The notes: generated by a model not told the origin, from the letters alone. Shown: positions 17,914-31,918, counted from the stretch's first letter. The stretch is DNA of 46,335 bases from Rugamonas brunnea (GCF_014042345.1 NZ_JACEZT010000026.1:1-46335); one strand, 5' to 3'. Numbers and translations: made by a program.

Positions 17914-19005
17914 GTGAATACGCCCAACCTGACCATCACGCCCTCCACCCACCGCCTGAGCGACGCCGAACGCACCAAGCTGATCAGCAACCCCGGCTTC
18001 GGCCGCATCTTCACCGACCACATGGTGGTGATCCCCTACCGCGACGGCGCCTGGCAACAGGGCGAACTGAAAGCCTACGGCCCCCTGAACCTGGACCCTT
18101 CGTGCTCGGCCCTGCACTACGGCCAGGCCATCTTCGAAGGCTTCAAGGCCTTCTCCCAGCCCGACGGCAGCGTCAAGACCTTCCGTCCCGAAGCCAACGC
18201 CGAGCGCTTCAACCGCAGCGCGGCCCGGCTGGCCATGCCGGCCCTGCCGCCGGCCCTGTTCATGGAAGCGGCCGACGCCCTGATCAAGCTCGACGCGGCC
18301 TGGGTGCCGAAAGCCGTGGGCGAGAGCCTGTACCTGCGCCCGCTGATGTTCGCCACCGACCCGTTCCTGGGCGTGCGTCCCGGCAGCGAATACCTGTTCG
18401 TGCTGTTCGCCTCGCCGGCCGGCGCCTACTTCCCGCAAGGCGTGAAGCCGGTCACCGTGTGGATCAGCGAGGATTACGTGCGCGCCGCACCGGGCGGCAC
18501 CGGTGAAGCCAAGTGCGCCGGCAACTACGCGGCCAGCCTGGCGGCCCAGTCCCAGGCCCAGGCCAAGGGCTGCGACCAGGTGGTGTGGCTGGATGCCGTG
18601 CACCGCGAGTACATCGAGGAAATGGGTGGCATGAATCTGTTCTTCGTCTACAAGGAAAACGGCAAGACCGTGCTGGTGACGCCGGAACTGACGGGCACCC
18701 TGCTGCCCGGCATCACCCGCCGCAGCCTGCTGGAACTGGCCGCCGACCTGGGCTTTGAAGCCGAGGAGCGCAAGCTCACCGTGCAGCAATGGCGCGACGA
18801 CGTGGCCACCGGCCGCATGACCGAAGCGTTCGCCTGCGGCACGGCCGCCGTGATCACGCCGGTGGGCACGGTCAAGGCCAACGGTTTCGAGATGACCATC
18901 AACAACGGCCAGAACGGCCCCGTCACCCTGGCCCTGCGCGACGCCCTGCTAGGCATCCAGCACGGCACGGCGGCCGACACCCACCACTGGATGCACGCCA
19001 TCTAA
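17914..19005 (+). CDS. ilvE: Branched-chain amino-acid aminotransferase
   Basis: A fold-type IV PLP aminotransferase of 363 residues. The pyridoxal lysine is in GEAKCAGNYAAS (Lys at about residue 200). Other family landmarks are GQAIFEGFKAF, YLRPLMF, EEMGGMNLFF near the end of the cofactor site, and EAFACGTAAVITPVG. It interconverts Leu/Ile/Val with their 2-oxo acids using glutamate, in the cytosol. The GTG start at 17914 (MNTPNLTITPSTHRLSD) is chosen because protein conservation begins there as I recall the family; an in-frame ATG at 17872 is the alternative, and neither has a strong ribosome-binding site. It is divergent from the DUF885 gene and convergent with pilY1. Confidence 0.93.
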   Translation: MNTPNLTITPSTHRLSDAERTKLISNPGFGRIFTDHMVVIPYRDGAWQQGELKAYGPLNLDPSCSALHYGQAIFEGFKAFSQPDGSVKTFRPEANAERFNRSAARLAMPALPPALFMEAADALIKLDAAWVPKAVGESLYLRPLMFATDPFLGVRPGSEYLFVLFASPAGAYFPQGVKPVTVWISEDYVRAAPGGTGEAKCAGNYAASLAAQSQAQAKGCDQVVWLDAVHREYIEEMGGMNLFFVYKENGKTVLVTPELTGTLLPGITRRSLLELAADLGFEAEERKLTVQQWRDDVATGRMTEAFACGTAAVITPVGTVKANGFEMTINNGQNGPVTLALRDALLGIQHGTAADTHHWMHAI

Positions 19006-19015
19006 GCGGCCCCCT

Positions 19016-19072
19016 CGCCCTGCCCGCGCCCGCGGGCAGGGCGGCGCCACGGCCGGCACCGGCCGTGGCGCC
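19016..19072. terminator. Double hairpin between convergent ilvE and pilY1
   Basis: Two abutting GC-rich palindromes: a 12-bp stem at 19016-19043 (CGCCCTGCCCGC arm) and a 14-bp stem with a 2-base turn at 19043-19072 (GGCGCCACGGCCGG arm). They share base 19043, so only one may form fully at a time. No T-run follows on either strand. They probably serve as transcript ends for both genes. Confidence 0.6.
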
Positions 19073-19080
19073 CCGCTATC

Positions 19081-22368
<3,288 letters not shown>

Positions 22369-22396
22369 CTTGCACCTCATCTCTCAGGAACGGCTG

Positions 22397-22987
22397 TCAC
22401 GGACAGCTGCTTGCCACATCATCTTTGGCCACCCGCACGGCGATGCCGCGCGTGAGCTCGACCGACGCTTCGGTCACGGTGTCGGCGGCCACCGCGTGCA
22501 CTTCCCACACGCTGTCCTCGCACAGCGAGTCGCCGGTGACGCTGCCGGCCACCCCGAAACTCTGGCCGGCGCCCAGCGCGCAGCCCACGTCCTCCGCCTT
22601 GGTCAGGTCCAGCGCCGAATTCTTGATCGCCTGCGCCTTCACGCATTTGGGCGCCGGCGTGATGGTGACGGTGACGTCGGGCTTGCCGTCGCCATTGCTG
22701 TCCACGCAGCGCGTGTTGGCCGTGCCATTGCAGGGCGACGGCAGGGCGTCGGTCGGCGTGGTGAAGAACTGGGTACTGCTGATCACTTCTTCCAGCGTCT
22801 GGTCGGCCGCCGCGATCGCCTCGTTGCGGGACTGCATGTTGGACACCACTTGCAGGTTGCTCTTGCCCAGGTTGAAGCTGGTCATGGCCAGCATGGTGAC
22901 CAGCAACAGCATCACCAGCGCCACGATCAGGGTGAAACCGCGCTGGCGGCCGGGTACGGGCCGGCGCGGCGGACGGCGGGCGGTCAT
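22397..22987 (-). CDS. pilX: Minor pilin PilX
   Basis: A 196-residue prepilin-like protein. The leader ends RQRG, and processing before FTLIVALVMLLLVTML would yield the N-terminal assembly helix. Position +5 is Val instead of Glu; PilX proteins often lack Glu5. The following segment NLQVVSNMQSRNEAIAAADQTLEE matches the conserved PilX N-terminal region. It has several Cys residues in the globular part, possibly disulfide-bonded. Its ATG overlaps the pilW stop by four bases (ATGA), implying coupling. With PilV, PilW, FimT and PilY1 it should form the pilus-tip priming complex. Confidence 0.88.
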   Translation of the reverse strand: MTARRPPRRPVPGRQRGFTLIVALVMLLLVTMLAMTSFNLGKSNLQVVSNMQSRNEAIAAADQTLEEVISSTQFFTTPTDALPSPCNGTANTRCVDSNGDGKPDVTVTITPAPKCVKAQAIKNSALDLTKAEDVGCALGAGQSFGVAGSVTGDSLCEDSVWEVHAVAADTVTEASVELTRGIAVRVAKDDVASSCP

Positions 22988-24048
22988 GGCGCTTTCCTTC
23001 CGGCTGGGTTGGACAACACCACGGTCGCGTCGAACGCGTGGCGCTTGTAGTGGTCGTTGGCGGCCGCGATCACATTGGGCGTGCCGTCGGCGTTGTCGCC
23101 CAGCACGTAGGACTTGCTGTCCGTATAGCCGCTGCTCTGTTCGATATTACGCGCCAGCACATGCACCTTGGCCGACACCACGCTGGTCCAGTTGGTGAGG
23201 GCGCAGGGAATGGCCGCGCAGCCGTTGTAGCCGGCCGGGTCGCTGGAATAGGCGTCGGCGGCGCCGTTGTTGTTGGCGTCGATCCCGTATTCGAGCTGCA
23301 GGTTCTCGATGCCCTCGGCCAGCGGCACGATGGCGACCGACAAGGTACCGCCGTTGTTGACGATCTCGGCGCGCTTGAGGGTGGGGATGCCGTCGCCGGC
23401 GTTGTCGTTGTTGGCGATGAAGTAGATATGGATGGCCAGGTAGCGCACCACGGCCGGCGTGCCGCTGCCGGCCGTGGCCGTGCAATCGCGCTGATGGCGC
23501 GTCATGTCGGCCGCGGTGGCGCCCAGCGCATAGAAGTCGGCGCTGCTGCCCGAGCCCAGCTCACTCAGGTTGCCGCACAACGCAGCCTGGAACAGGGGTG
23601 CGCCGGCGCTGTTGATCTCGCAGTCGGGATCGCTGGTCAGGCAGGAGCTGGCATGCCGGACCACGATCATGTCCGTGCCCACGCGCACGTCGGGCACGCA
23701 ATTGAGCTGGCCGGCGGCCGCGTTATCGTAACCTTGCACGTACAGCGGCAGGGCGGCTTTTAAATCGGCCACCACCACCGAGCACGGGTCCGGCACGGCG
23801 GCCGGCAAGGTCAGCGGGGTAGGATCGAACTCGCCGTAATAGCCGGCGTTGCGCAATTCATCGCTGATCAACTGCACCGCGTAGCGCCCGTTCTCAATCT
23901 GGCGGTTCGATTTTTCCACTTCGGACTGGCTCTGGCTGTTGCTGACGAACATGGTCGTCATGGCGGCCAGCACCATCAGGCCGATCACGGCGGCCACCAT
24001 GATCTCCACCAGGGTGAAGCCGCGCTGCCGATGCATAGGTCGGAACAT
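22984..24048 (-). CDS. pilW: Minor pilin PilW
   Basis: 354 residues with a class III prepilin signal: MHRQRG, then FTLVEIMVAAVIGLMVLAAM with Glu5. The stretch SEVEKSNRQIENGRYAVQLISDELRNAGYYGEF is the typical PilW N-terminal helix continuation. The large C-terminal globular domain is variable. PilW is the biggest minor pilin of the set and works with PilX, PilV and PilY1 in starting pilus assembly. The start could be the ATG at 24048 or the one four codons later. Confidence 0.91.
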   Translation of the reverse strand: MFRPMHRQRGFTLVEIMVAAVIGLMVLAAMTTMFVSNSQSQSEVEKSNRQIENGRYAVQLISDELRNAGYYGEFDPTPLTLPAAVPDPCSVVVADLKAALPLYVQGYDNAAAGQLNCVPDVRVGTDMIVVRHASSCLTSDPDCEINSAGAPLFQAALCGNLSELGSGSSADFYALGATAADMTRHQRDCTATAGSGTPAVVRYLAIHIYFIANNDNAGDGIPTLKRAEIVNNGGTLSVAIVPLAEGIENLQLEYGIDANNNGAADAYSSDPAGYNGCAAIPCALTNWTSVVSAKVHVLARNIEQSSGYTDSKSYVLGDNADGTPNVIAAANDHYKRHAFDATVVLSNPAGRKAP

Positions 24049-24060
24049 CTCAGGTATCTC

Positions 24061-24645
24061 CTAGGAGCACGACGGTAAGCCGATGGTGACGTGCTCGGCG
24101 ACGGCGCGCCGGTAACCATCGTCGCCGTACAGGCCGTTGGCGCAGGTGAGCGACGGGGCCAGGGTCTTATGCACGCCCTGCCAGGTCACCGTCACCTGGT
24201 AAATGCCGGGCAGGCACACGCCCTTGGTGGGGTCGGGCGCCTGGATCTGCTGCACGCAGCCGCGCGCGCCCACCATGGCGCCGACCTTGGCGCCCGCCTT
24301 CAGCTCGGCCGCCCCCTTCAGCGCATTACTCCACTCGCACACGTCGCGCGGCGCGCCGGCGGCCAGCGCGCTGCAATCGTCGGGCTGGCCGTCACCGGTG
24401 CCGGCCGGCGTGCTCTGCACGTAGTTGGCGGCAGCGGCCCGGTTGGCCTGCATGCGCGCCGTCATGTCCTCCAGCAACACCACCGCTTGCGCACGCTGGT
24501 AGGACTCGATGGTGCCCATCTGCATCTTGCCCTGCAGGGCAGCCACGCCCAGCAGGCCGAAGGCGAGGATGACCAGCGTGACCAGCACCTCGATCATGGT
24601 GGTGCCGCCCATGCGGCTTGCGGCAGGGTATCGTTGGTGGCGCAT
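24061..24645 (-). CDS. pilV: Minor pilin PilV
   Basis: 194 residues. The prepilin leader ends MGG, then TTMIEVLVTLVILAFGLLGVA with Glu at +5. The next motif, ALQGKMQMGTIESYQRAQAVVLLEDMTARMQANR, is diagnostic of PilV. It lies 12 bases upstream of pilW and directly after fimT, which ends one base from its start. It is an inner-membrane pilin incorporated at or near the pilus tip. Confidence 0.9.
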   Translation of the reverse strand: MRHQRYPAASRMGGTTMIEVLVTLVILAFGLLGVAALQGKMQMGTIESYQRAQAVVLLEDMTARMQANRAAAANYVQSTPAGTGDGQPDDCSALAAGAPRDVCEWSNALKGAAELKAGAKVGAMVGARGCVQQIQAPDPTKGVCLPGIYQVTVTWQGVHKTLAPSLTCANGLYGDDGYRRAVAEHVTIGLPSCS

Positions 24646-24646
24646 G

Positions 24647-25132
24647 TCAGCATGCTCCCTGTTTCACGTAGGGCCGCCCGCTCAGGTCCACCATCACACA
24701 ACGGTGGTCGGGGTTGCCGGTGGTGCTGATGTCAAAACTGGGCGTGGTGTTGCCGCGCAGCCTGCCGTTGGGATGGAACACGACGCTGTCGGGCCCGATC
24801 ACGGTGGCATTGACGACGCCCCCATGCTGCTCCAGAAAGCCGCCGGCCGGGCCCGGATTCTGGATCGCCCAACCCTGTTGCCACTGGCCGCCGGTGGGCA
24901 GCAGCGTCACATCCAAATTGCGTTTGATGGCTTCGCTGCGGGTGCGCGTGAGCACCGTGACCAGGTCGGCGGCGATGCTCTTGCTGCGCTGGACGGCGAT
25001 CATGCGATTGAACGAGGGCGCGGCAAGGCCGGCCAGCACGGCGATCACGCTCAGCGTGACCAGTACCTCCGGCAGCGTGAAGCCGCCGGACCGTGCGGGC
25101 GCGCGGCAGGGCATGGACAGGACGGCCGACAT
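24647..25132 (-). CDS. fimT: FimT/FimU-like minor pilin (GspH/FimT family)
   Basis: 161 residues. The leader ends ARSGG, then FTLPEVLVTLSVIAVLAGLAAPSF; the Pro before Glu5 is usual in this family. The region RSKSIAADLVTVLTRTRSEAIKRN is the GspH/FimT helix, and VMVDLSGRPYV is the conserved final strand. FimT and FimU cannot be separated safely by eye; FimT-like proteins can bind DNA in some naturally transformable bacteria (family knowledge). It is second in the operon, four bases after the pilE-like gene. Confidence 0.85.
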   Translation of the reverse strand: MSAVLSMPCRAPARSGGFTLPEVLVTLSVIAVLAGLAAPSFNRMIAVQRSKSIAADLVTVLTRTRSEAIKRNLDVTLLPTGGQWQQGWAIQNPGPAGGFLEQHGGVVNATVIGPDSVVFHPNGRLRGNTTPSFDISTTGNPDHRCVMVDLSGRPYVKQGAC

Positions 25133-25136
25133 GGCG

Positions 25137-25556
25137 TTACCACTTGCCGGCGGGCGACTTCAAGCCCGTGTGATCGATGGTCAGCACGCCGTCGCCCGCC
25201 TGGTTGCTGGTCGCGACCGGGGTGGCGGTGATGGTGAAGGTGGGGGGCGGACCATCCTGGGTGGCGATCGTGATCGTGTACTTGGCGGACACGGCGGCGG
25301 GCGTGGGCAGGTTGAGCAGGTCCACGGTGCCGGCATAGCTGCGGCTATCGGCCAGGTACTGGGTCTCGCGCTGGGCCAGATCCACCATGTAGGCCTGGGC
25401 GGCGGCGCGGTTCGACTTGATGACCTGGCTGGTGTAGGCGGGATAGGCGACGGCCGCCAGGATGCCGATGATGACCATGGCCACCAGCAATTCGATCAGG
25501 GTGAATCCCCGCGCGCGGCGCTGGCCGCCGTTGCCGTTTTGTCCATCACCACGCAT
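25137..25556 (-). CDS. pilE: PilE-like type IV minor pilin
   Basis: 139 residues from the ATG at 25556, which has GGAG about 10 bases upstream; an in-frame ATG 30 bases earlier lacks one. Prepilin cleavage would fall in RRARG before FTLIELLVAMVIIGILAAVAYPAYTSQV, with Glu5. The short globular part contains ALRETQYLADSRSYA-like text (LAQRETQYLADSRSYAG), typical of PilE proteins of Pseudomonas and beta-proteobacteria. It leads the operon, unlike in Pseudomonas aeruginosa where pilE is last. Confidence 0.87.
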   Translation of the reverse strand: MRGDGQNGNGGQRRARGFTLIELLVAMVIIGILAAVAYPAYTSQVIKSNRAAAQAYMVDLAQRETQYLADSRSYAGTVDLLNLPTPAAVSAKYTITIATQDGPPPTFTITATPVATSNQAGDGVLTIDHTGLKSPAGKW

Positions 25557-25653
25557 ATGCCCGCTCCCGTTCTCTGGCCGCACCATCGCTGCGGCAACAA
25601 TAATTGACTCATTGCATATGAGATTAGGTCAACAGTCTTGCATTTCCCTGAGG

Positions 25654-25675
25654 AATTGCTGACAAATTGCTGACA
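25654..25675. promoter_or_regulatory. Tandem 11-bp direct repeat upstream of the pilin operon
   Basis: AATTGCTGACA occurs twice without a gap, so the copies are one helical turn apart on the same DNA face. They lie 98 bases upstream of the pilE start, in a low-GC stretch that must hold the operon promoter. This is the geometry of sites for a cooperatively binding activator, but the factor is unknown. Confidence 0.5.
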
Positions 25676-25803
25676 ACGCGACTTTTTTTCACAAAACGTG
25701 GATGATTATTAATAACCATTCAACCAGTTCCACGGCGCGCGGCACGCGCGCCGCCGTGCGCACCCATAGTATGATGGGCGATCGCCAGCTGCCGCCCCGC
25801 CCC

Positions 25804-26367
25804 ATGAACGACGCCCAATTCGACCGACTGCACGACAAGATCGACGCCTACACCATGGAGGTCGACCGTTTTCACGACGACGTGGCGGATCTGGCCAAAC
25901 AGGTGGCCAATTGCGACCGGCTGGTCAAGCTGGCCAATGCCAGCCTGGGCCAGATCGACGAGAAGGTTGCTGAGGCGGTGAGGGTGGGCGCCGAGGCGCG
26001 CCAGACCGCCGACGCGGCCGGCGAGCAGGCCAGCGCGGCGGCCACGGTCGCCGTCAACGCCGCCGTCAGCGAGCTGGTGGGCGCCATGCGCGAGGCCACG
26101 ACAGCCGCGCACGAGGCCGGCGCGGCGCTGAACATCCAGCGTTTCAAGACCGGCGCGTGGATCGCGCTGTATGCCGCCGTCACCGTGCTGTGCTGCGTGG
26201 CCACCGCTTACATCACCAGCCGTGCCTTGCGCGGCAATGCCCTCACGCCCGAGCAGGTGCAATACATCGAACTGGGCAAGGCGCATGAAGCCTTGCTGGG
26301 CAACGCTACCGAAAAGGAACTGAAGCTGATGACGGCGATCCGCAACCGGCCGCCGAAGACGAAATAG
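25804..26367 (+). CDS. Hypothetical coiled-coil protein with one membrane segment
   Basis: 187 residues from the ATG at 25804 (MNDAQFDRLHDK). The first 110 residues are Ala/Glu/Asp/Lys-rich and predicted coiled coil (for example VAEAVRVGAEARQTADAAGEQ). Residues 117-139 (GAWIALYAAVTVLCCVATAYITS) form a membrane helix, followed by a short charged tail ending RPPKTK. In-frame ATGs at 25771 and 25774 are possible starts; none has a good ribosome-binding site. I do not recognise the family. Its 3' end is three bases from that of the convergent gene, with no terminator between them. Confidence 0.6.
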   Translation: MNDAQFDRLHDKIDAYTMEVDRFHDDVADLAKQVANCDRLVKLANASLGQIDEKVAEAVRVGAEARQTADAAGEQASAAATVAVNAAVSELVGAMREATTAAHEAGAALNIQRFKTGAWIALYAAVTVLCCVATAYITSRALRGNALTPEQVQYIELGKAHEALLGNATEKELKLMTAIRNRPPKTK

Positions 26368-26370
26368 CGC

Positions 26371-27156
26371 CTAGCGTTCGTATTGCGGGCCATCGTTGTC
26401 GCGCCTGGGCGCACGCCCGGCGGTGGGCGCAGATTGCTCGGGCGCGCGTTGCGGCGTGTAGTGGATGGTCAGCGCCAGCAAATGTTCGAAGCTGTTGAAG
26501 GTGATGGTCTGGAACTGCGCACGCCGTTCGCCAGCCGGCACGTACACCGTGATCAGGCCCTGGAAATCGGCCAGTCCGGCCACGCCGTCCGTGCCCACCA
26601 GCTCATACAGTTCAGTCAGGTAGCGCTTGAAGCGCTGGATGTTCGCACCGGCGATGGTGTTCTCCAGCCAGCGCGCGATGAACGCATCGTCACTCCAGCG
26701 CACCGTGCGCAACTTGGGGACCGCCAAGCCCAGGGCCGTGCCAACGCGGTCGACATAATGCCCCAACACCAGTTCCTGCTGGGTTTGCGCGCCCAGGCCC
26801 GGCAAATCGAGCTGCGCCGATTCGCCCCAGGCCGCGTGGTGGATGGCGCGCGAGCGCGCCAACCGGGCGCTGTCGCCGATGCAGTCGGCCAGCAAGCGCA
26901 CGCGCTGCGGCTTGGCGCCCTCGGTCTTGAGCTGCTCCGCGTTGGCCTTGAACTCGATCAGCGCGAAGCGCCCGCCGGCCGCGAACAGGTAGTCGGCCAG
27001 CGCCTTGTCCTGCCCGCACAGCGCGCTGCCCACCAGGTAGGGCTGCGCTTTGCCGGCCCCATGCAACTCCCGGAAGCGCCGGTCGGCCTTCTTGGAAAAC
27101 TCGACGATCAGCGCATCTTCCATGTGACGGAAGAATGTGGGAGAAGTCCTGGTCAT
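26371..27156 (-). CDS. Hypothetical protein with possible PD-(D/E)XK nuclease motif
   Basis: 261 residues from the ATG at 27156 (MTRTSPTFFRHMED). Around residues 55-70 the text reads D-YLFAAGGRFALI-EFK, that is Asp55, Glu68 and Lys70 in the D...ExK arrangement of the PD-(D/E)XK nuclease fold, with a preceding helix carrying Glu19. No other domain is recognised, and the C-terminus is polar and probably disordered (PTAGRAPRRDNDGPQYER). The nuclease assignment is inference from one motif. The frame extends upstream to 27261, but that part spans the ssb terminator, so the shorter start is preferred. Confidence 0.6.
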   Translation of the reverse strand: MTRTSPTFFRHMEDALIVEFSKKADRRFRELHGAGKAQPYLVGSALCGQDKALADYLFAAGGRFALIEFKANAEQLKTEGAKPQRVRLLADCIGDSARLARSRAIHHAAWGESAQLDLPGLGAQTQQELVLGHYVDRVGTALGLAVPKLRTVRWSDDAFIARWLENTIAGANIQRFKRYLTELYELVGTDGVAGLADFQGLITVYVPAGERRAQFQTITFNSFEHLLALTIHYTPQRAPEQSAPTAGRAPRRDNDGPQYER

Positions 27157-27216
27157 GGCGTGGCAAGTTCGGAAAAACGGGCGTGGCTGGGACACGCCAT
27201 CGATGCGCCTTCGATG

Positions 27217-27252
27217 AAAAAAGCCCCGCAACCTCAATGAGTCACGGGGCTT
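27217..27252 (-). terminator. Rho-independent terminator of ssb
   Basis: AAGCCCCG (27221-27228) pairs with CGGGGCTT (27245-27252) across a 16-base loop, and the minus-strand transcript continues with six U. It lies 26 bases past the ssb stop. Confidence 0.8.
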
Positions 27253-27278
27253 GGATGGCAACGCGTTCCGGGTATGCC

Positions 27279-27773
27279 TCAGAACGGAATATCGTCGTCC
27301 ATATCCGAGAAGTTCGGCGCCGGCTTTGGTGCCGGGCGCGGTGCGGGGGCGGCCATCTGCGGACGCGGGGCCGGCGCCTGGCGGGCCGGTGGGGCGTCGT
27401 AGCCGCCGTCGTCCATGGCGTCGCCGCCGCCCATGCCCTGGCGGCCGCCCAGCATCTGCATCTGCTCGGCGATGATGTCGGTTGCGTACTTCTCCACGCC
27501 ATCCTTGTCGGTGTATTTGCGGGTCTGCAGGCGGCCTTCCACGTAGACCGACGAACCTTTCTTCAAGTACTGGCCAACGATTTCAGCCAGGCGGCCGAAG
27601 AAGGAAATGCGGTGCCATTCCGTCAGCTCTTTCTGCTCGCCCGTGTTGCGGTCCTTGCTACGGTACGAGGTGGCCACGGCGATGTTGGCGATCGCGTCAC
27701 CGCTGGGCATGTAGCGAATTTCCGGATCACGGCCCAGATTGCCGACGATGATGACTTTGTTGACTGATGCCAT
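27279..27773 (-). CDS. ssb: Single-stranded DNA-binding protein
   Basis: 164 residues. The OB fold (1-112) starts MASVNKVIIVGNLGRDPEIRY and includes WHRISFFGRLAEIVGQYLKKGS and VEGRLQTRKYTD. A Gly/Pro/Ala-rich linker follows, ending with the acidic tip DMDDDIPF that recruits replication and repair partners. It coats ssDNA as a tetramer in replication, recombination and repair. AGGAG lies 8-12 bases upstream of the ATG. It is divergent from uvrA across a LexA box, a classical SOS arrangement. Confidence 0.97.
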   Translation of the reverse strand: MASVNKVIIVGNLGRDPEIRYMPSGDAIANIAVATSYRSKDRNTGEQKELTEWHRISFFGRLAEIVGQYLKKGSSVYVEGRLQTRKYTDKDGVEKYATDIIAEQMQMLGGRQGMGGGDAMDDGGYDAPPARQAPAPRPQMAAPAPRPAPKPAPNFSDMDDDIPF

Positions 27774-27838
27774 GAATTAAACTCCTGAATAACGGCCGCT
27801 GCTGCGCGCGGTGGAATGTTTTGTAAAACCAAACGGCG

Positions 27839-27844
27839 ATTATA
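27839..27844 (-). promoter_or_regulatory. -10 element of a probable ssb promoter
   Basis: Perfect TATAAT on the minus strand, with TTGGCC 19 bases further upstream as a weak -35. Transcription would begin near 27832, giving an ssb leader of about 60 bases. The LexA box lies about 120 bases upstream, so this promoter may be LexA-independent. Confidence 0.5.
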
Positions 27845-27964
27845 TGCCAAGCCGCCAACCCGAGGCCAAGCAATTCTCACCCGCCCAGCCAGCCCACGGT
27901 GCCGCGCCTTTTTCCCGCGGCACCGTGATTTTTTTCATATCGCCACTGAAACAAGCGGCGCCAA

Positions 27965-27984
27965 CACTGTTATTATATACAGTA
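27965..27984. promoter_or_regulatory. LexA (SOS) box between ssb and uvrA
   Basis: CACTGTTATTATATACAGTA matches the CTG-N10-CAG LexA consensus (TACTGTATATATATACAGTA) at all core positions, with an AT-only spacer. It is the only such site in the 385-base divergent region. It lies 174 bases from the uvrA start and 191 from ssb. Damage-induced RecA would relieve LexA repression of uvrA and perhaps a distal ssb promoter. Confidence 0.85.
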
Positions 27985-28158
27985 TTTAATATCCAACCCT
28001 TAGCGCTGTATCAATTCCGCCGCGATTGACACGCCCGGCCCGGCCCATGGCCGCCGCCGGCGCGCAAGCGGAATCCCGGCTATAGTACTAGGTTGACCCG
28101 TTAGTCCCGGTCCCGCCGGCGCGCCGGACCGCACCACTCACAGAAAGCAAGCCTCGAC

Positions 28159-31011
<2,853 letters not shown>

Positions 31012-31028
31012 AGCGGGCGGCGACTGAC

Positions 31029-31098
31029 GGGGACAGACCCTGAGCCGGTGCCCGGCGGCGCCGATCGATGGCGCCGGCTCAAAAGGGTCTGCCCCTGG
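31029..31098. repeat. REP-like palindrome, copy 4 (GGGGACAGACCC variant)
   Basis: The outer arms GGGGACAGACCC and GGGTCTGCCCC are nearly complementary. The inner arms GAGCCGG / CCGGCTC and a GGCGCC-rich centre are complementary too. The plan matches the other three palindromes (conserved ends, own core), but the end sequence differs (CAGACCC in place of CAGGTCATG). It lies between convergent uvrA and the isomerase gene, 18 bases from the uvrA stop. Confidence 0.7.
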
Positions 31099-31114
31099 TT
31101 TTGCCCTGGCCTGC

Positions 31115-31726
31115 TCACGCCGCCTTGCGCTCGCCGCGCAGCGCCTGCTCCAGCTGGACGAGCCGGTCGAAGCCCCAGTACGGTTCGCCATCCGCGATCA
31201 TGAACGGCACGCCGAACACGCCCTTCGCGATCGCGTCCTCGCTGCCCTGCTTGAAGGCGGCCTTGACTGCCTCATCCTCCAGCGCGGCCAGCAAGGCATC
31301 ACGCTCCACACCCAGACCGGCGGCGATGCCGGCCAGCACCTCCTTGTCTTCAATGTCGATCCCATCGCCGAAGAAGGCGCTGAAGCACGTGTGCGCGAAC
31401 GCGGCGGCCAAGTCATCGCCATGGGTGGCGGCCAGCCACGTCATGGCCCGGCCCGGCGCCAGCAACAACTTGGGGAAACAGGCCGGCCAACGGAACGGGA
31501 TGCCCGCCAGCCGGGCACTGCGCGCCACGTCATGCTGGATGTAACGCCATTTCATCGGCAAAAAGGGCAGCAACTGGGTGCCTGCCGCCTTGCTCAACAC
31601 CGTCATCAGGACCGGCTTCCAGCGCACCTTGCGCCCGTGGGCGGCGGCCAGCCGCTCGATGCGGTTCGCGGCCAGATAGGCATACGGCGAAACAAAGTCG
31701 AAATAGAAATCGATGTCAGTGCTCAT
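31115..31726 (-). CDS. 2-hydroxychromene-2-carboxylate isomerase-like protein (DsbA/kappa-GST fold)
   Basis: 203 residues from the ATG at 31726, which has GGAGA seven bases upstream. IDFYFDFVSPYAYLA near the N-terminus is the signature of the DsbA-like isomerase family, with the Ser that replaces the redox Cys and activates glutathione. GVFGVPFMIADGEPYWGFDRL near the C-terminus is the conserved cis-Pro and final helix region. In naphthalene pathways (NahD) the enzyme isomerises 2-hydroxychromene-2-carboxylate; no such pathway genes are nearby, so the real substrate may be another glutathione-dependent one. The first 11 bases overlap the small membrane gene. It is probably repressed by the adjacent TetR protein. 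Confidence 0.88.
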   Translation of the reverse strand: MSTDIDFYFDFVSPYAYLAANRIERLAAAHGRKVRWKPVLMTVLSKAAGTQLLPFLPMKWRYIQHDVARSARLAGIPFRWPACFPKLLLAPGRAMTWLAATHGDDLAAAFAHTCFSAFFGDGIDIEDKEVLAGIAAGLGVERDALLAALEDEAVKAAFKQGSEDAIAKGVFGVPFMIADGEPYWGFDRLVQLEQALRGERKAA

Positions 31727-31844
31727 GGTCAGTCTCCAGGGAAAAGTCGTCATTACTATCGGGTAGGGAACGCAGCAACGCCAGCAGGCCAGTGGGCCAG
31801 GCCAGGTAGAGCGCGACGGGGACCAGCAACAGCAGGAAACGCAT
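31716..31844 (-). CDS. 42-residue membrane peptide, translationally coupled to the isomerase
   Basis: An ATG at 31844 preceded by GAGGAGG at an ideal six-base distance opens a 42-codon frame: MRFLLLLVPVALYLAWPTGL, then LALLRSLPDSNDDFSLETDHEH. Residues 2-24 form one hydrophobic segment, and the tail is acidic. Its stop codon lies inside the isomerase gene (ATGAGCACTGA), so ribosomes can pass from one to the other. The TetR-type operator sits just upstream of its ribosome-binding site. The family is not recognised; it could be a small membrane regulator or simply a leader peptide. Confidence 0.65.
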   Translation of the reverse strand: MRFLLLLVPVALYLAWPTGLLALLRSLPDSNDDFSLETDHEH

Positions 31845-31856
31845 GTCAGCCTCCTC

Positions 31857-31876
31857 TTTCGCACACCTGTGCGAAA
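31857..31876. promoter_or_regulatory. TetR-type operator O1 before the small-peptide/isomerase genes
   Basis: TTTCGCACACCTGTGCGAAA is an inverted repeat with perfect 9-bp arms and a 2-bp centre. The same site (one arm mismatch) lies in front of tetR at 32543. It sits 13-32 bases before the peptide start codon, so repressor binding would block transcription entry. Confidence 0.75.
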
Positions 31877-31918
31877 TTACCGCAAAAAAAACCGGCGGGC
31901 GCGATGTGGGCCCGCTGG

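Noticed and set aside
31115..31864. 249-codon version of the isomerase starting at 31864
   Set aside because: The extra N-terminus is a Cys/Trp/Arg-rich shadow of the small peptide gene; the start at 31726 has a proper ribosome-binding site and matches the family.
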